Shown: piece by piece, positions 59,906 through 64,000 of the stretch | Layout of the letters: each line of letters opens with the position of its first letter | Position numbering within the stretch: position 1 is the stretch's first letter | Origin: Spirodela intermedia | Lineage: Eukaryota; Streptophyta; Magnoliopsida; Alismatales; Araceae | Direction: 5' to 3' | Assembly (NCBI GenBank): GCA_902729315.2 | Contig: LR746272.1 | Location: 3,506,035 to 3,570,034, forward strand | Length of the DNA: 64,000 nucleotides | The notes under the pieces: generated by a model | Told to the model about the DNA's origin: nothing | The model's input: the letters and a program-made list of their open reading frames with translations, nothing else | Database searches by the model: none | Program-made: the position numbers and the translations under genes

Positions 59906-60869
59906 ATTGCCGGCCCCCCAGGTCTCGCTCATCGATTCGTCATCTCGTTTAGACTACGGCTTCACGCCGTGCCAGCCGGAGTTGACCGCACGTGTAGTAG
60001 GTTTCGATTAGTGAACCGGTGGGACGGCTTACCTGCCGTTGCAGCAGGGTAGGCTGTAGCCGCCCACTTCGGATATGGAGTACAACTCACATAAAAATAT
60101 ATGCGACCTGTAATAGTAATCAATCCATGATATTCGAGTTTCTTAGTCACTGTAATGACTGCACGTCAATTCGTAAATGATACGACTTGATAAGATCAAT
60201 TGCCAAACTTGGTACGTCAGTCCTTGTGTCATCATGATCGATTATTGAACTAAGTTTATCTTCATGGGATGCCTATATGTTGTAAATATTGGTTCTAGTT
60301 GCCATTAGATTGAAGCTCTAAAGCCATCAATGTAAAAACTCCTTACAAAACTTGTTTCCTATGTTTTTAAATAAATTTTCCGATAGACAAGCTCAAGTAG
60401 GTTTCACCAAATCATGAACCATGATACATTCTTTAAACTAAAATCTTTCAAGATGATGAGAAAGCTTCTAGAAAAATAATACATGCGTTGTGAAATTGCG
60501 ATCAATATCAACCTTTCATATCTTTTGCATTTGAAGCCTGTTAGATGATGCCCATTTTTCGGAATGATATATAACACAGCTCGAGAAAATGAGAAAATCT
60601 CAAAGTTGCTGTCCCAAGAGGCCTTAAACATAAAAATATAGGTCACAAAGGTTGGAAGTCTCGAAAGGTGTTAAAGACTAAAACCCAGATGGGAAACACG
60701 TCAAATTCATCCTCAGGAACCATTATACTATTGATTTGCTTTTATATTGTTTTCTCATGTAATCCAATTTTGTACAAGAGGAACAATGACTTCAGCCTAT
60801 TTAAATGCTAGCACAATCTAATTTCAAAAGAGTGGCAATAACAGATTCTAATATATTTCTGCATATTTA

Positions 60870-60961
60870 CTTGTAGATTTAAAGGTCTTTATTCTGATTC
60901 TTGTGAATTTAAAGGTTGTCCAAGGCGATCCTTGTAGACTTGAGGATCGGGAAGTTCATTC
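60870..60961. repeat. 31-bp minisatellite, three units
   Basis: Units start at 60870, 60900 and 60931 with CTTGTAGATTTAAAGG, CTTGTGAATTTAAAGG and CTTGTAGACTTGAGG; lengths are 30, 31 and about 31 bp. The core CTTGTAGATT is the reverse complement of the AATCTACAAG core at 45569-45823. Confidence 0.6.
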
Positions 60962-62315
60962 CTTAAGCCCACAATGCAAGGTTTATGATCTTTTTAGACT
61001 TCCATAATGTCACATATGTTCTAGACAAATTATTGTGGTAGCAGAAAATCTCTCAATATTAAATTTTGGATGGTGAAACAAGCTCTTCAAAATCTTGAAT
61101 GATATGTTTCCACATCAAAATTGTTGGATTTTTAGTAGCTATGATGAATATTTGTATTCTTGAGCACATTATGCTCCGTAGTTAATCCTTTCATAATTAG
61201 TGAAATCATGTCTTTTATGAGCACACATCCTCATTCCTATGATGATACTTTTTGAAAGTCAATGAGACACTTTGTAATGAAATTGGTCATGAAGGGTATG
61301 TTTAAGCTAGATATTAACTCTTTTGACTCCTTTGAATGACATTAAACTCCTTTGAATGTCTCCCTCCTTCCCATACCATAAATGGGTGATTAAATATTCT
61401 GCTTCAACTTATCTTCCATATTGGTGAAACGACACTATGATAATATTCAATTAACTGTATAACTCGTGCAATGCAACAAAGAATTTCACATAGAAAATTT
61501 TCTTACAAGAAATCGGATCCTACATTTATTTTTAAAAATCAATCTTCTAAGTAGCAACTTTGTTACTTATCTATGCCCTTTTAAAGTACAAAAAAGCCAT
61601 AACTAGCATACTTTCCATTTAGTAGCTCAAAAAAGGATCAGCCAAATGACTCTAAATTTTGAGCCCATGAATATAATGTATAACTATTCTTAAAGAAAGT
61701 ACTGAGAACCTTAACACCAATTAATGTTATTTTGATATGGTCATAAATCTTTTATGAATTAAAGGTATGCATCTTTGTAAAGATCAGCTTAGAAATTGCT
61801 TTCTTTACTCATAGAACCTTTACTCATATAATGAATTAAGTACTTAATCTAAACTTCACTTCTTCTATTCACATCTTTATCACTCATAATGAATTAAAGA
61901 AACATTTAGATTCTAGTGAAATTTATTTTCTAAATATTTTATAACATACTAAGATCAAAAGACATTGAAGTTTGATATACATGCATTATACACATTTTAT
62001 GATTATGATCTATAATTGCTGTCAAGACATTGTTATATGAGATATGTCTTATTCATCAGATGGGAAGTATTTAAGATGAACTAAGCTCAATATAAAGGTA
62101 TAGTATGTTCACTCAGTTTAGATAGAACTTACATTTAAATGGATTTACCCTAAGCTTCCATGATAAAATAGCTGTTCGTCATCAAATCAGATGAGTATTA
62201 CAAAACCCAATTGGGTATTTAGGATTTTTACTCCACGTATAAAACCTACATAGATTTTTCAAGGTTGAACTGCGTCCTTAGTGTCGTTGTCTTGATCAAG
62301 ACGGCCAATACTGAC

Positions 62316-63233
62316 TTACACGAGCGGCGAGCATCGCGACCTGTGGGGGTCCCACATAGCCGGCAGCAGGTACCGCCGGCCGGCCACACCGTTGGCGTTG
62401 TAGCTGCTGCCGCTGGCGCTGTCCACCATTAGCTTTCCAGGGTAGCCCGGGTACGCCCCCGTGCCGAAAATCCCCGGGCACGCCGACACCGCCTCCAACG
62501 GCGCCTCCTTGGGCCCCTGGAAGAAACCGCTCTTGAAAGGGTTCGTCACCGTCGCCGCCACCATCGACGCCAGGTTGATCACCATGCCGTCCGCCCCGAC
62601 GTCGCCGTTAGGCGCCACCAGAGGTAGAGTCTGGGGGCCGTAGATGGGCTGGTGGAAGGGCCAGGCGCACTGTCCCGGGCACTGGCTGGCCGAGTTGCCG
62701 ACCCAGATGAAGGGGGACTCCCGGCGCCACTCGCCGTGGGTGCCACACCGGCTCATGCAAAAGCCCTCCACAGTCACGTCCGCAGAGGTGAGAACCACGT
62801 TGATGGCGGCGGCACCACCCCCAGCCTTTCCTGCTAGCGTAACCAGGTCAGCGGAATTGAGGGACTTTCCGAGAGAGCATCCTCCGTCGAGCACCTGGCG
62901 GCCCAGGAAGAGCACCGTCTTCCTCCCATGTCCATAGGCATCAGTGGTGCTCCACCAAGAGGACACCGAGGGTGGCAGCGGAAGCGAGCGCTGTGTGGGC
63001 GAGAGGGAACGGAGGAAGTCGACGACGATGGCGCGCTGAGAAGGTGAGAAGTGGCCGTACCAGAGGAGGTTAAGGGTAACATTTCCCTTGAGGAGAGGGC
63101 CGGCGTGGTATCGGAGAACCAGGGGTGGCTCCTTGACCAGGGCAGCGAGCTTTCGGGGCACAGCGGAGGCAGGACAGAGCAATAAGGAGATAAAGACCAG
63201 GAAGAAGATAGAAGACTCGGAAGGGCTAGGCAT
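62316..63233 (-). CDS. EXO: EXORDIUM/PHI-1 family secreted protein, copy c
   Basis: Intronless, 305 residues from the ATG at 63231-63233. It has a short, different N-terminus ([11 protein letters not shown]) joined to the same signal-peptide core as copy b ([13 protein letters not shown], cleavage near residue 24). The domain is identical to copy b except for Arg to His in WYGHF, and Arg to His and Thr to Ser near the C-terminus ([12 protein letters not shown]). Two further differences are silent. The five substitutions lie at 62330, 62344, 62802, 62817 and 63052. All conserved EXO cysteines and motifs are intact and the frame is open, so it looks functional. Confidence 0.94.
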   Translation of the reverse strand: MPSPSESSIFFLVFISLLLCPASAVPRKLAALVKEPPLVLRYHAGPLLKGNVTLNLLWYGHFSPSQRAIVVDFLRSLSPTQRSLPLPPSVSSWWSTTDAYGHGRKTVLFLGRQVLDGGCSLGKSLNSADLVTLAGKAGGGAAAINVVLTSADVTVEGFCMSRCGTHGEWRRESPFIWVGNSASQCPGQCAWPFHQPIYGPQTLPLVAPNGDVGADGMVINLASMVAATVTNPFKSGFFQGPKEAPLEAVSACPGIFGTGAYPGYPGKLMVDSASGSSYNANGVAGRRYLLPAMWDPHRSRCSPLV

Positions 63234-63319
63234 TTGGGCAGATGCGTCTCTATTTCGGCAGTCAAGTAGTAGTGAGATTGCCGGCCGCGCACTATGAGGG
63301 GATTAGGAAGCCTCGGTAG

Positions 63320-63330
63320 TTATATAATGC
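63320..63330 (-). promoter_or_regulatory. TATA box of EXO copy c
   Basis: GCATTATATAA on the minus strand lies about 87 bp upstream of the ATG. The spacing is similar to copy b although the two promoters share no visible sequence. Confidence 0.7.
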
Positions 63331-64000
63331 CGCCACCGGACAGTAATGTCGATGTACGAAGGGGGATTTCTACAAAAATGCGAGTCACAGCTGGTCGATA
63401 AGACCAGGAAGAGGTGGCGCCGCCCGTTCGATTCCAGAAGGAGCCCGGTATCCATTAAAGTATCCGGTAAAGTTGCCGTTGTTGGAGCGTCCGACAAGGC
63501 CCTAAGACTATGCACGCGGTAGAAGGTTCGAGACCGAGGATAACGTGTCATAGTCGGCTACTCCAGCAGACTTGCACGAGATGTAATTTGAAACACCGTG
63601 GGCGCAAGAAAGCTGGACACGTCAAAGGTCGAGGGGCGCTGACCACAGTTTTTGGACGCATTCGCCGGTGGCGAGCACTTTCGGGACAGCTGGTGCGGAG
63701 CTGGAGTCGGCTCTGGTCCGGACACAATTTAGCGAATCGTCGCTCAAGCAAAGTTCATTATCCGCACAGAATCATCAAATCTGATACGAGGCGAGTACGC
63801 AGTGACGAACCTTGAGGTGAATCACCGTCCTCTGCCGATCGGGATCAGAATTTGATGGACTCCAGGCGCTCAGTATAAATTATATACCGGATCAAAGGGC
63901 AGCTGAAATAACTCGCTAAATAGATCACTCTGAAATTCCTTGAAAGTTGACTTTGTCGAGTTACGCATCTGATGCAAGTGGGCTCCTAAGGACGGAAACC
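63331..64000. other. Upstream region of EXO copy c
   Basis: The sequence is of mixed composition. Frames at 63303-63551, 63510-63815 and 63548-63751 overlap on opposite strands and have no recognised domain. The window ends here. Confidence 0.4.

Larger units (their letters stand above)
59612..62314. other. Spacer between EXO copies b and c
   Basis: The first 500 bp are relatively GC-rich and include the copy b promoter and a possible SINE. The rest is AT-rich with a short minisatellite at 60870-60961. No gene was recognised. The frame at 60404-60646 has no domain. Confidence 0.4.

Noticed and set aside
1-64000. CRISPR arrays, rRNA genes, intact tRNA genes, bacterial-type operons
   Set aside because: None is visible. 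Gene structure and content are plant nuclear. Tandem repeats found lack CRISPR repeat-spacer layout.

Overview
This is plant nuclear DNA, almost certainly from a flowering plant. The genes are plant families (EPFL secreted peptide, plant PLS-type PPR protein, F-box protein FBW2, PP2A activator PTPA, and EXORDIUM/PHI-1 proteins), with GT-AG introns and decayed LTR retrotransposons between them. Short GC-rich coding islands (the PPR and EXO genes especially) stand in very AT-rich repeat-filled DNA. This composition is common in commelinid monocots, but the species is not settled by the sequence.

Layout. From 1 to 6.7 kb there is non-coding DNA with a degenerate pyrimidine-rich tandem array. A two-exon EPFL1-like gene lies at 6.69-7.28 kb on the + strand. 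From about 8.8 to 22.6 kb is a graveyard of retroelements: a minus-strand copia remnant, LTR-like repeats of two families, and a plus-strand copia element with a large internal deletion. An intronless PPR gene (23.57-25.23 kb, +) and FBW2 (25.53-27.25 kb, -) face each other tail to tail, and FBW2 probably has a leader intron. From 30.9 to 35.6 kb there is an LTR-like repeat, a Ty3/gypsy integrase fragment and microsatellites. PTPA (39.51-44.89 kb, -) is read here as one large exon plus a tiny terminal exon across a 4.1 kb intron, and that intron holds a 70-bp-arm inverted repeat. Three intronless EXO genes follow, all on the minus strand, at 47.18-48.15, 58.58-59.52 and 62.32-63.23 kb. Another LTR-like repeat and a copia gag remnant lie between the first and second.

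Genes together. FBW2, PTPA and EXO lie in the same order and orientation. From memory, the Arabidopsis genes At4g08980 (FBW2), At4g08960 (PTPA) and At4g08950 (EXO) are neighbours, so this looks like ancient microsynteny stretched by retroelement insertions. The second and third EXO genes share 883 bp with five substitutions and no indels, while their promoters, signal-peptide starts and 3' flanks are unrelated. This points to recent gene conversion or a duplication limited to the coding core.

I saw no clearly novel multi-gene system. The most interesting signals are the intronic hairpin, the EXO core identity, the conserved gene block, the micro-exon reading of PTPA, and a GAGA-plus-telobox cluster upstream of FBW2. 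All coordinates were read by eye. Repeat boundaries are approximate.
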